A stretch of DNA of 50,592 bases, from IMG/VR virus record IMGVR_UViG_3300032278_004048, positions 1-50,592 of that record. One strand, given 5' to 3'. The notes beneath the pieces were generated by a model. It saw nothing but the letters and a program-made list of their open reading frames with translations, searched no databases and had not been told where the DNA came from. This DNA is from a virus. This document shows, one piece after another, positions 29,455 to 38,211 of this stretch. A program made the translations under genes and the position numbers. Positions within the stretch are counted from its first letter, which is position 1; every line of letters begins with the position of its first letter.

Positions 29455-32400
29455 ATGCCAATATATACAAGCGAACTTAAAAAGACGGGTGACGCAGTAG
29501 TACATAATTCTGGTACTGGATCAACTATTAATGCTAACTTTGTCCTAGGGGGTGGAGAGCATAATGGGATGCGATCAAGAAGCAATATTGCTTTTGTCCT
29601 AGGCGCAACAGGGGAGAATGTACCAACAGGAACAGATGCTTATGTAATTTCTTTAACTCATGGTACACTCAAAATAAACGGCGGAAATGTTATATCATCC
29701 GGAAAGGTTGTAACCATCGAATTTTGGAGCGTGGGCCCGGGTAATAGTTATAATGCTGGAAAAGGGTTTACAACTGGCGCAGATAATGAAGCAGAGCAAG
29801 GTGAGAATGATGATCTTATTCTTCAATCAGCTGCGTCTAGCGATTCTGGCTTTTCATCTCCATCTACCGTGGAAGTTTATTGGCAAAAATCAACGACTAA
29901 CCTCGACCCAAGTTTATTCTCTAGTTTAGGAACTTTAGGCAAAATAAGACCAGATGATTTTTCTAAATACACTGGTGGTGGTGGAGCTTCAAATGCGACG
30001 AACAACCTAGTCTTGCATGCTTATAAAGTGACTTTCAAACTTGATGCGAATAAATTTATTAGGCTTAAAAAAGATGGGCATGCGGGCGGACTGGCTGATC
30101 ATGTATTTTTGTACGATATCAAAGTTATCATAGAAGACGACGATGATGAAAATACTGACAAAATTTCTTCTCGTGAATCCTTAACTCTTCAAATTGACAA
30201 GGACGATTCTAGCATAGGCGCCGCTGAAAAGTTTAGTTTTACTGCCGGAGATGCTGGGACTGAAGTCGCGAACATCGATGAAAGCGGAAACTTGCAGATG
30301 GACGGTGATCTAACTGTCTCTGGGGATCAGATCACGTTCGGTAACGGTGCAACAATTGTTAATACTGATGCAGATACCCTGACCGTGACTGAAGCTAATA
30401 TTGCTGTTGCTGGCAACTTTTCAGTTTCCGGTGATACCACAACATTTACTTCTGCAAATGCTAACGATCCATTAGTCATTATTAAAAATACTACAAATGA
30501 TGCTAATAGCGCACGGCTTCAGTTTGTCAAAGTCAAGGGCGCTGCTGGCGCTGACGATGATGTTGCTGGTCTTATTGAATTTTACGCTGACAATAGCCAG
30601 CAGATGCAAATAAAATGGGCAGAAATTAAAGCAGAAGTAAAAGAGGCTGCGCGATTCACCGCAGGTGGTAAGTTTACTATCTCTGTTGCTGAACATGATG
30701 GAACTTCAACAGCCGGTTTAGTGATAGAAGACGGTGACGCTAACGGAGAGCTTGATGTAACAATTGGTGCTGGTGCTGCTTCATTAACTACTGTTGCTGG
30801 CAGATTGGCTATTTCTGGTGATATTACTGGTGATACTAACACGTTTACTTCTGCAAATGCTAACGATCCGCTAATCATCATCGAGAACACTGCTAATGAT
30901 GCAACTAGCGCAAGGCTTAAGTTTAACAAGAACCGAGGGGTCGATGGCGTGGATAGTGATGACATCGGTGATATTCAATTTTGGAGTTACGATGATGGTA
31001 CACCAAGCGTACAACAATATGCTGGCATCCTCGCTGAAATTTCAGATGCAACTTCTGGCCAAGAGGGTGGCAAGTTAAGTCTTAGAGTTGCTTCGCATAA
31101 CGGTACCGTGACTTCTGGTTTAGTGATAGAAGACGGTAACGCTAACGGAGAGCTTGATGTAACGATCGGGGCAGGGGGATATTCGTTAACTACTGTTGCT
31201 GGTAAATTGTCTGCTGGGGGTACCTATAGTAGCAATCCAATCCAGTTTTTTGAATTAGACAGTAGTCTTGCTGATGTTAAGTTTTGTGTTGCTACAGCAC
31301 AGAAGATGAAAGGTATTCATTTAGGTAATGGAGGAAAACAGACTGACTGTTTTATTGGTGGACCACTTTATGTTGGTGGCGGATATGATTTAACTGAGCT
31401 TTTTTCTGGTGGCTCTGGCGATGGTTATTATAATGCTTCCGGTACCCTGACAATTTGGGCTAGATTTTGGTCTACGCCAATTGATGCATCAGGCGGGGGT
31501 CATACTTTAACTCCACCTGGTTCTAATATTACTTTAGACTATAGCACCGACGGAAATGCCTATGGTAATGCAAGAGGTATGCCAGCCGCTCGGTGGGGTA
31601 TAGATAGTAATAATCCTATCACGGTAGCGGATCACTCAGATTTTACCTTCACAGACACGCTTGGGCTTACTATTTCTTTTTGGTTGTATATACCAGATGA
31701 AGCATGGAAGACTGCCAACGACGGCCACGTGATTGCTTCAAAAGGTGGGGCTGATAATGAGTTGGAATGGTTCATTTATTGGACAAATGCCGGTTCCGGC
31801 ACAAATCCGGCTCTATGGTTTATTAGAAAAGATGTAAGCGCCGGTGCGTTTAAAGGCAGCCGGTATCAAGACTTAGACGGTGCGAATGATTTCGCACCGG
31901 GTTGGCACCATATCGTTATAGTCGACGGTACCACAGCGGGTGGTAATGATGTTACTTTTTATCGTAATGGCACCGCCGTGGTGGATAATTCTGCCAATAT
32001 TGTGGACTGGACATTTGAACCCTCGGACGCATATACAGCAACAGAAAATTTAAGTGGTGACTTGTATATTGGCGGTGGATATTCTCCTTATGCAGATGGC
32101 GGAATTGGTGACGGCGCAAGACTTGCAGAGTTTGCGATTTGGAGAAGCGTACTTGATGCTGATGATATCACCGCGGTGTGGTCTGCATCTAGATTCGGGT
32201 ATGGGAGTAATACTACTTCCCATTTAGCAGTTACGTATGCTGGAGTTTTTTCGAAAAAATCTTATGAAATAACAACCTCAAATGCAGCGAATATGGAAAT
32301 CGCTTCAACTGGGCTTATAAGACGTGCGACATCCGATCGTCGGGGTAAAAAAGAGATAGAAGAGTTAAAATGCTCTCTAGAAGAAGTATGTAATTTAATC

Positions 32401-32619
32401 CCTAGAAGCTTTTATGATATTAAAGATGAAAATAACGAATGTAAATCTGTAGGTTTTGTTGCAGACGAAGTTGAACCAACCTTCCCAGAGTTAATTCCTG
32501 AACGAGACCTTGAGACAGAAATTTATCGATCTGTTTCATATTCTAGAATAACAGCGTACATAGTGTCTGCGTTAAAAGAAATTAAAGAAAGACTTGAAGT
32601 TCTAGAGTCTAAACTATAA
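29455..32619 (+). CDS. Giant tail fibre with LamG-like domain and S74 chaperone end (1054 aa)
   Basis: Residues 1-250 form the base. Residues about 330-585 hold a tandem duplication (see repeat). Around residues 720-910 is a concanavalin/LamG-like sandwich: DFTFTDTLGLTISFWLYIPD, GWHHIVIVDG, VTFYRNGTAV and LAEFAIWRSVLDADDI. The C-terminus is a peptidase S74 intramolecular chaperone: ATSDRRGKKEIEEL, GFVADEV and SVSYSRITAYIVSALKEI, which trims itself after helping trimerisation. The LamG part probably binds sugar or host surface. The very end may be cut short by a frameshift (see 32627-32662). Confidence 0.85.
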   Translation: MPIYTSELKKTGDAVVHNSGTGSTINANFVLGGGEHNGMRSRSNIAFVLGATGENVPTGTDAYVISLTHGTLKINGGNVISSGKVVTIEFWSVGPGNSYNAGKGFTTGADNEAEQGENDDLILQSAASSDSGFSSPSTVEVYWQKSTTNLDPSLFSSLGTLGKIRPDDFSKYTGGGGASNATNNLVLHAYKVTFKLDANKFIRLKKDGHAGGLADHVFLYDIKVIIEDDDDENTDKISSRESLTLQIDKDDSSIGAAEKFSFTAGDAGTEVANIDESGNLQMDGDLTVSGDQITFGNGATIVNTDADTLTVTEANIAVAGNFSVSGDTTTFTSANANDPLVIIKNTTNDANSARLQFVKVKGAAGADDDVAGLIEFYADNSQQMQIKWAEIKAEVKEAARFTAGGKFTISVAEHDGTSTAGLVIEDGDANGELDVTIGAGAASLTTVAGRLAISGDITGDTNTFTSANANDPLIIIENTANDATSARLKFNKNRGVDGVDSDDIGDIQFWSYDDGTPSVQQYAGILAEISDATSGQEGGKLSLRVASHNGTVTSGLVIEDGNANGELDVTIGAGGYSLTTVAGKLSAGGTYSSNPIQFFELDSSLADVKFCVATAQKMKGIHLGNGGKQTDCFIGGPLYVGGGYDLTELFSGGSGDGYYNASGTLTIWARFWSTPIDASGGGHTLTPPGSNITLDYSTDGNAYGNARGMPAARWGIDSNNPITVADHSDFTFTDTLGLTISFWLYIPDEAWKTANDGHVIASKGGADNELEWFIYWTNAGSGTNPALWFIRKDVSAGAFKGSRYQDLDGANDFAPGWHHIVIVDGTTAGGNDVTFYRNGTAVVDNSANIVDWTFEPSDAYTATENLSGDLYIGGGYSPYADGGIGDGARLAEFAIWRSVLDADDITAVWSASRFGYGSNTTSHLAVTYAGVFSKKSYEITTSNAANMEIASTGLIRRATSDRRGKKEIEELKCSLEEVCNLIPRSFYDIKDENNECKSVGFVADEVEPTFPELIPERDLETEIYRSVSYSRITAYIVSALKEIKERLEVLESKL
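30440..31205 (+). repeat. Tandem duplication within the fibre gene
   Basis: Two units of about 400 bases lie head to tail. Both start with acttctgcaaatgctaacga (30448 and 30847) and later share a nearly identical stretch around 30715-30761 and 31117-31163 encoding GLVIEDG[DN]ANGELD. The proteins read ANDPL[VI]II[KE]NT ... SLTTVAG in both. The middle parts have diverged, so the duplication is old. Such modules lengthen fibre shafts. Confidence 0.75.
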
Positions 32620-32626
32620 TTTTTTT

Positions 32627-32662
32627 AAGGCCAGGATTGAAGCGTTAGAGGCTAATTCTTAA
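32627..32662 (+). pseudogene. Out-of-frame remnant of the fibre C-terminus
   Basis: After the fibre stop (TAA 32617-32619) and a T7 run, the +1 frame reads KARIEALEANS then TAA. This continues the coiled-coil style of the S74 end (ERLEVLESKL) exactly as expected for an intact longer protein. It suggests that an indel near the T7 run moved the stop codon forward, or that a sequencing error did. The remnant's stop overlaps the end of the - strand Mur ligase gene. Confidence 0.4.
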
Positions 32663-33825
32663 TCCACGTACTCATGAGCCTTCATCATATTATACTGGTT
32701 ATTGATGACCCAAGTTAACACTGTCTCGTGATCGTTATACGGGTACTTGATCCCATTGACATCGATGCAGTCTTCGTTACCCTTACCGGCAATCACTATC
32801 ACGCTGTTTTGGTTTTCAGTTAAAGCCACCTTAATAGCTTGCCCCCTGTCTAGGGTGATATCAAACTTCGTTTTATCTTTGACATCTTTCATGATATCTT
32901 GCACAATCTTGTAGGGTTGCTCTTTTCTGGGGTTATCGTTAGTTATGATAACTTTATCGGCGTACTCTTCAGCGATCAGACCCATGGGAGAACGTTTTTG
33001 GATCGACTTATTACCACCGCAACCGAAGATACAGACTAGGCTTTTGTTGCTAATCTTCTTGACTGTCTGTAAAATCTCTTCTAAGCTACCCTGAGTATGA
33101 GCGTAATCGATGATAACTTCTGTGTTGGTATCCGGTATCCTGTATATGTTACCACGACCCTTTAACCCAGCAAAATCTTTCATGATTTTAGCAGCATCTT
33201 CGATTGTCATATCGCCGTATTCACTAGCTGCGATCAAGCATGCTGTAAGATTTAGCATATTAGCGTTACCGATCATCGGTGATATGACTTCTACCGATAG
33301 ATCCTGATACGCTATACTAAATGTTGATCCGAGCAGTTTGGTGTCCATGCGAGAGACTACGTAATCAGATTCTGGATGAGTTCCGTAAGTCACTATCTTA
33401 GCTTCAACACCCTCAATTATCTGATCAAACTCTTCGATATCTCGACAGATTATAGCTAACCCATCTGGCTTTAAGTAAGAAAAAATACCTTTCTTAGCCT
33501 GAAGATATGTTTCCGAATCGTTGTGAAGCTCCATGTGTTCTGAACCATCAAACGAAGCGAATATGATAGCATCTATAGAGTTGACTGGGTACGTACCTTT
33601 TTGAATCACATAGCTAGTTGCTTCTGTCAAGATGTAGTCTGACGGCTTAGCTACAAACAGGTAGTTTTCAGCATCATCTCTTTTTTCGTATATTTTACCG
33701 TTGTGATATCTTCCGTCAATGCCAAAAGAACCCCAGACAGATTTTTTCTTTGCTAAAAACGCGTGTTGTAAAGCTCTTAAAGTTGTGCTCTTTCCCTTTG
33801 TACCAGTAACGGCTATGTGTATCAT
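32659..33825 (-). CDS. MurE-like Mur ligase lacking the N-terminal substrate domain (388 aa)
   Basis: The start (ATG 33825, AAGGGG upstream) leads straight into the ATP loop GTKGKST (8-14). DYAHT (240-244), TNDNPRKE (D297-R300) and AGKGNE mark the central and C-terminal Mur ligase domains. DNPR is the motif that recognises meso-diaminopimelate in MurE. Normal MurE enzymes are about 490 aa; the missing 90-100 residues hold the UDP-MurNAc site, so the substrate may be a free peptide or a different acceptor. It would join an amino acid to a carboxyl group with ATP. Cell-wall ligases are rare in phages. It stands alone on the - strand between the fibres and the sugar genes. Confidence 0.85.
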   Translation of the reverse strand: MIHIAVTGTKGKSTTLRALQHAFLAKKKSVWGSFGIDGRYHNGKIYEKRDDAENYLFVAKPSDYILTEATSYVIQKGTYPVNSIDAIIFASFDGSEHMELHNDSETYLQAKKGIFSYLKPDGLAIICRDIEEFDQIIEGVEAKIVTYGTHPESDYVVSRMDTKLLGSTFSIAYQDLSVEVISPMIGNANMLNLTACLIAASEYGDMTIEDAAKIMKDFAGLKGRGNIYRIPDTNTEVIIDYAHTQGSLEEILQTVKKISNKSLVCIFGCGGNKSIQKRSPMGLIAEEYADKVIITNDNPRKEQPYKIVQDIMKDVKDKTKFDITLDRGQAIKVALTENQNSVIVIAGKGNEDCIDVNGIKYPYNDHETVLTWVINNQYNMMKAHEYVD

Positions 33826-34071
33826 TTCAGCCCCTTAAAATCGATTTGATAGTACATTATATCCACTAATATGCAAAAAATACAAAAAAAATATGTACAT
33901 TTTGATTTACACTTTTAATCTATAATAGAGAACTGAATCTGATATATCTGTTATTCTTTATCTCTAATATATCTTTTATTCTAATCTCTTATCTCTAAGA
34001 TCTGTAGATCTATACTATAGTAAAGATCAGAAAATATTAATCTATAGATCAGAAAGAATTATAATTTAAAC
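33826..34071. promoter_or_regulatory. Divergent A+T-rich promoter region with short direct repeats
   Basis: This 246-base gap separates the - strand Mur ligase from the + strand sugar cluster. AGATCAGAAA is repeated at 34024-34033 and 34046-34055, exactly 22 bases apart (two helical turns), close to the first sugar gene. TTATCTCTAA also occurs twice (about 33958 and 33989). CTATAATAG near 33920 and ATTATAAT near 34060 are possible -10 boxes. The repeats look like binding sites for a regulator on one face of the DNA. Confidence 0.4.
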
Positions 34072-35982
34072 ATGTTTGATAATAGCCCATTTGGCCAACC
34101 CACTAAAGTTAACGATCCAGACGTAATAATAGTCGCTGATTTTTTCGCAAAAGATATTCCAGGCGGAGCTGAGTTAACCACTCAAGCTTTAATCGATTCG
34201 ATCCCAAACGGTCTAGCGGTTCAACCCCTGTATTGCCGTGAAGTCACGCTAGAAACGCTTGAAGTTTTTAAAGATAAGTACTGGATCTTTACCAACATAT
34301 CGATGCTCAACATCAACCTCATTCCGACGATCGCTGCAAACTTAGATTACTCAGTTATAGAGTATGATTACAAGTTCTGTCAGTATCGTTCTATAGAGAA
34401 ACATAAGTTTGCTGAAAAAACCGAGTGTAACTGTCACGAAGAAATCCATGGCAAAATTATCTCAGCTTTCTTTCTTGGAGCAAAGAATATCTGGTGGATG
34501 TCAGAAGCTCAGGAGAAACGTTACACAGACCGGTTTCCGTTTCTATCGGGAGTCGAATCTATCGTTTTAAGTTCCGTTTTTGATGAACGATTTTTTGCAA
34601 AAGTTAACCTCTTAAGATTAAATGAAAAAGATTTAGAGCGTTCCGGCTGGTTAGTTTTAGAATCTAGCAGTTGGATCAAGGGTACTGAAGATGCTATTGA
34701 CCATTGCGAAAAGAATAATTTAGAGTATAAGAAGCTATCAGGTCTGACCCATGATCAGGTTCTAGAAGAGTTAGCCCAAGCTGAGGGGCTGGTATATTTG
34801 CCTCGAGGTGGTGATACCTGTCCAAGATTAGTCATCGAAGCAAAGATGTTGGGCTGTGAGCTTGTCATTAACGAGAACGTGCAGCACAAAGAAGAAATCT
34901 GGTTTAACACCGAAGATTCTTTCGATACAGAAGCCTACCTGTACGCAGCAAGGGAACGGTTTTGGAGCGGCATTATCTCAAAAATGAATTGGCAACCGAC
35001 AATTTCCGGTTACACGACAACTTACAACTGTATTGTTGGTGAGTACCCATGGGAAAAATGCATTGAATCGATGCTGGGATTTTGTGATGAAGTGGTTGTC
35101 ATGGATAGTGGTTCAGATGATGGGACTTGGGAAAAGATTCTAGAGCTAGCAGAAAAAGAACCAAGAATTGTAGCTGAGCAGAACGTTATCGATTGGGACC
35201 ATCCTCGATTCGCGTATCACAGTGACGGTATGCAGAAAGCCCGGGCTCGTTCACTCTGTACCAGCGATTTCTGTTGGCAGATGGATAGCGATGAGTTTAT
35301 TCTACCGAAAGATTACAAAAGTATTAAAAGCTTAGTCAAAAGATTTCCATCTCTCGGAGAGTTAGTGGCTCTTCCGATTTTTGAATTTTGGGGTAGCTTA
35401 AGCAAAGTAAGGGTCGATGTTAATCCGTGGAAGTGGCGAATTTCTAGAAACTTACCGCACATCACTCACGGCATCCCTAAAGAGCTGAGACAGTTTGATG
35501 ATGATGGTAACCTTTACACCGCGCCAGGCAGCGATACATGTGATTACATTCACAACGAAACATTTGAGAGAATAAAATTCATAGCTTATTATTCCGAAGA
35601 GATAGAGAATCTTAGAGTCAACGCGTTATTGGGAGATAAGAATTCTCTTGAAACGTATCAGGATTGGGCTAACAAAGTTATCGACAACGTTCCGACAGTT
35701 TACCACACTTCTTGGCTAGACATGAAGAGAAAGATTGTTCTGTACAAGAATTACTGGTCCAAGTTTTGGCAGTCACAGTACAACACGGAACAGGAAGATA
35801 CTCCGGAAAACAACATGTTCTTTGACAAGAGCTGGTCTGACGTAACTGATAAAGAGATCGATCGCTTAGCTAATAAATTGTCTGAAGAGTTGGGCGGTTG
35901 GATATTTCATCAAAAAATTAACTGGGAAGCTAAAACCCCGCACATAACGATCGATCACGATTGCAAGAGGTTTCTTGAGTAA
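34072..35982 (+). CDS. Two-domain glycosyltransferase, GT4-like plus GT2 (636 aa)
   Basis: Residues 20-300 resemble a GT4-type (GT-B fold) domain: VADFFAKDIPGGAELTTQAL near the start, SSWIKGTEDAI, and PRGGDTCPRLVIEAKMLG as the donor-binding end. From about residue 315 a GT2 (GT-A fold) domain follows: TTYNCIVGEYPWEKCIESML, EVVVMDSGSDDGTWE and the metal-binding WQMDSDEF. Two transferases in one chain would add two sugars in turn or act on one polymer. It is the first gene of the sugar cluster, directly after the repeat-bearing promoter region. Donor and acceptor are unknown. Confidence 0.85.
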   Translation: MFDNSPFGQPTKVNDPDVIIVADFFAKDIPGGAELTTQALIDSIPNGLAVQPLYCREVTLETLEVFKDKYWIFTNISMLNINLIPTIAANLDYSVIEYDYKFCQYRSIEKHKFAEKTECNCHEEIHGKIISAFFLGAKNIWWMSEAQEKRYTDRFPFLSGVESIVLSSVFDERFFAKVNLLRLNEKDLERSGWLVLESSSWIKGTEDAIDHCEKNNLEYKKLSGLTHDQVLEELAQAEGLVYLPRGGDTCPRLVIEAKMLGCELVINENVQHKEEIWFNTEDSFDTEAYLYAARERFWSGIISKMNWQPTISGYTTTYNCIVGEYPWEKCIESMLGFCDEVVVMDSGSDDGTWEKILELAEKEPRIVAEQNVIDWDHPRFAYHSDGMQKARARSLCTSDFCWQMDSDEFILPKDYKSIKSLVKRFPSLGELVALPIFEFWGSLSKVRVDVNPWKWRISRNLPHITHGIPKELRQFDDDGNLYTAPGSDTCDYIHNETFERIKFIAYYSEEIENLRVNALLGDKNSLETYQDWANKVIDNVPTVYHTSWLDMKRKIVLYKNYWSKFWQSQYNTEQEDTPENNMFFDKSWSDVTDKEIDRLANKLSEELGGWIFHQKINWEAKTPHITIDHDCKRFLE

Positions 35983-35984
35983 AG

Positions 35985-36692
35985 ATGGTAAGCAAAGTAT
36001 CTGTAATCATCCCGGCCAAAGATTGCGAAGAAACTATCGGAACTGCAATTATCTCTGTCTTAGAACAGACATATCGGAATTTCGAAATTATAATTGTTGA
36101 TAACAACTGTGGCGATAACACCATAGAGAAGGCTAGAGATTTAGCCAAGGATAAACTGAAGGTATACAGGTGTACTGAACCCGGTATAGTCCCTGCTCTT
36201 AATACTGGGCTTCAGAACGCTGGTTGCGACTTCATCGCGCGGCAAGACGGGGATGATTGCTGGTATCCGGAAAAGCTTGAGTTACAGATGAAGCATTTCG
36301 AAACCCACCCTGCTACCGACATATGTGGCACTCAGATCAGACTAATGTCTGCGACTAGAGATGTTGTTGACGATAAGTTTAGGTACCCAATCCATGACCA
36401 AACAATAAAGTCGTGGTTGCTCACCGGTCGAAATGCGCTAGCGCACCCATCAGTTGTCTTCAAAAAGAAGATACTCTTGAGGGTCGGTGGCTATGATGAT
36501 ACTTACCCGATTGCTGAAGATCATCACATGTGGTTGAGGTGCATCCGTTGGTTTAATTTCGCAAACATACCCGAAGTCATGGTTGATTACACATCAACTA
36601 ATAACCCAAGTTACGATGCAAAATACCCGTTGCTAGCTTCGGAAGCACAGTTTAAATCGTTGCAACACATGGGGTTCTTAAAAATATGTTAA
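35985..36692 (+). CDS. GT2-family glycosyltransferase (235 aa)
   Basis: The N-terminus is the classic GT2 opening: VSVIIPAKDCEETIGTAI and VLEQTYRNFEIIIVDNNCGDNT. The DXD-type metal site is in ARQDGDDCW, and the acceptor region has VVFKKKILLRVGGYDD and EDHHMWLRC. Such enzymes move a sugar from a nucleotide sugar to a glycan, with inversion. It starts two bases after the preceding stop and overlaps the fucosyltransferase gene by seven bases, so it is likely part of one operon. Confidence 0.88.
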   Translation: MVSKVSVIIPAKDCEETIGTAIISVLEQTYRNFEIIIVDNNCGDNTIEKARDLAKDKLKVYRCTEPGIVPALNTGLQNAGCDFIARQDGDDCWYPEKLELQMKHFETHPATDICGTQIRLMSATRDVVDDKFRYPIHDQTIKSWLLTGRNALAHPSVVFKKKILLRVGGYDDTYPIAEDHHMWLRCIRWFNFANIPEVMVDYTSTNNPSYDAKYPLLASEAQFKSLQHMGFLKIC

Positions 36693-37468
36693 CTAGCTTA
36701 CAAATTGGTAGTAACGGTCGCCTAGGCAACCAGATGTTTCAATATGCTGCTCTGCTTGCTACGGCATTTGTCAGGGGCTATGACTGGAAACTGCAAGATA
36801 ATGATAGCATTGAGTTAAGAAAAGTTTTTAAGATGCCCAATGCTAAAATTCTTTTAGAGGAAGAATTATCACAGCTACAGTTTCGGTACACGGAACCGAG
36901 CTTTGATTTTAGTCCCGGTGTGTTTTTGTCAACGGACTTTACAGATCTTGTTGGGTACTTTCAATCTCCATTATATTTCTCCGATGCTTTCAATTATTTG
37001 AAGGAAGATTTCGATTTTATCGATAGCATTAAAGAGACAGCCCAGGATCAAATTGATAGCTTAAGACAGGGAAAAAATATTTGTTCTATTCATGTTAGAA
37101 GAGGTGATTACCTAGAAAAACAAGATTACCACCCTCCATGCTCTTTAGAGTATTATCAAAAAGCAAAGAATATAGTGATAGAAGCTGCCGGCGATAATGT
37201 AAAGTTTCTCTGTTTTGGTGACGACCACGAGTGGATATCTGATAATTTAATTGATGATAATTCAGAGTTAGTTTCCGGTAACTCTCCGGAAGTTGACTTT
37301 TGTATGATGTCATTGTGTGATGCTCATGTCATTGCAAATTCATCTTTTTCTTGGTGGGCCGCAGCTTTAGGAAATGTTGAAGCTGTAATTGCACCGGCTC
37401 AGTGGTTCGGTCCAAAGGGTCCGGAAAAGTGGCAGACAATTTATGCTGGTGGTTGGGTAATAATATGA
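36686..37468 (+). CDS. GT11 alpha-1,2-fucosyltransferase (260 aa)
   Basis: The family marks are clear: GRLGNQMFQYA at residues 11-21, HVRRGDY at 136-142 (the GDP-fucose binding HxRRxD motif) and ANSSFSWWAA at 217-226. GT11 enzymes transfer fucose from GDP-fucose to galactose in alpha-1,2 linkage, making H-antigen-type ends. GDP-fucose can be made by the two enzymes encoded at 39170 and 40114. It overlaps the GT6 gene (ATGA), which fits one sugar being built upon the other. The length is slightly below the usual 280-300 aa. Confidence 0.9.
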   Translation: MLTSLQIGSNGRLGNQMFQYAALLATAFVRGYDWKLQDNDSIELRKVFKMPNAKILLEEELSQLQFRYTEPSFDFSPGVFLSTDFTDLVGYFQSPLYFSDAFNYLKEDFDFIDSIKETAQDQIDSLRQGKNICSIHVRRGDYLEKQDYHPPCSLEYYQKAKNIVIEAAGDNVKFLCFGDDHEWISDNLIDDNSELVSGNSPEVDFCMMSLCDAHVIANSSFSWWAAALGNVEAVIAPAQWFGPKGPEKWQTIYAGGWVII

Positions 37469-38211
37469 AAAAAGTAGGTATTATTTTTATAGGTACGGGA
37501 TTGTACGCCGGTTTTTTTGATGGTTTTTATAAACGAATAAATCGATATTTTTGTGCTAAACAAGACAAAAAAATATTTGTGTTTACCGATTTGATCGATC
37601 ACCCGAATTTTTTGGGTAAAGACGATGTTGATATGAATGAGATATCTCACGCCGAGTGGCCATTTATAACTTTACATCGGTTTAAATTCATGCACAGCAT
37701 AAAAGAAAAGCTATCAGAAATGGACTATGTAATTTTTATCGACGCTGATCTGTGGCCGATTGAAGAATCTAGCTTAGAAGACCTGTTACCTAGTCACATG
37801 AGCAAAGATTTTTTCGGTGTTCAACACCCTGGTTTCATTAACGAACAAGGTACATTCGAAGATAACAAAGATTCTCACGCTTGTGCTTATGATCAGGGGT
37901 TTGATCTTTCTAATTACTGGCAAGGTTGTTTCTGGGGTGGTAAAACTAAGAAGATTTTAGAAATGATACAAATCTTAGATCAGCATGTGGATGAAGATTA
38001 TGATAAAGGCATCGTTGCTAAGTGGCATGATGAGTCTCACATGAATAAATTTTTTCTAGAAAACAAAGATAATGTGCACACACTTCATCCAGGCTTTGCT
38101 TTACCAGAAGCTAGCGGTTATGAGTATGTGTGGGAAGCTTTTCCACCACGAATGATGCATTTGAACAAAGATCCAAAAAGCTTCCCTAGATTTCAGGGCG
38201 TAAAATCATGA
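37465..38211 (+). CDS. GT6-family (ABO-type) glycosyltransferase (248 aa)
   Basis: ATG at 37465 overlaps the fucosyltransferase stop; the in-frame start 63 bases earlier is rejected. GT6 features: FVFTDL, IDADLW with a DAD metal site (93-95), NYWQGCFWGG (150-159, acceptor and donor loop) and WHDESHMNKFF (H188-H192 region), plus an ending HPGFALPEASGYEYVW. GT6 includes the human ABO transferases, which add Gal or GalNAc alpha-1,3 to fucosylated galactose. Most bacterial members have NxN here; a DxD as in animal enzymes is known from a cyanophage GT6. The donor cannot be told from sequence. Confidence 0.85.
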   Translation: MKKVGIIFIGTGLYAGFFDGFYKRINRYFCAKQDKKIFVFTDLIDHPNFLGKDDVDMNEISHAEWPFITLHRFKFMHSIKEKLSEMDYVIFIDADLWPIEESSLEDLLPSHMSKDFFGVQHPGFINEQGTFEDNKDSHACAYDQGFDLSNYWQGCFWGGKTKKILEMIQILDQHVDEDYDKGIVAKWHDESHMNKFFLENKDNVHTLHPGFALPEASGYEYVWEAFPPRMMHLNKDPKSFPRFQGVKS

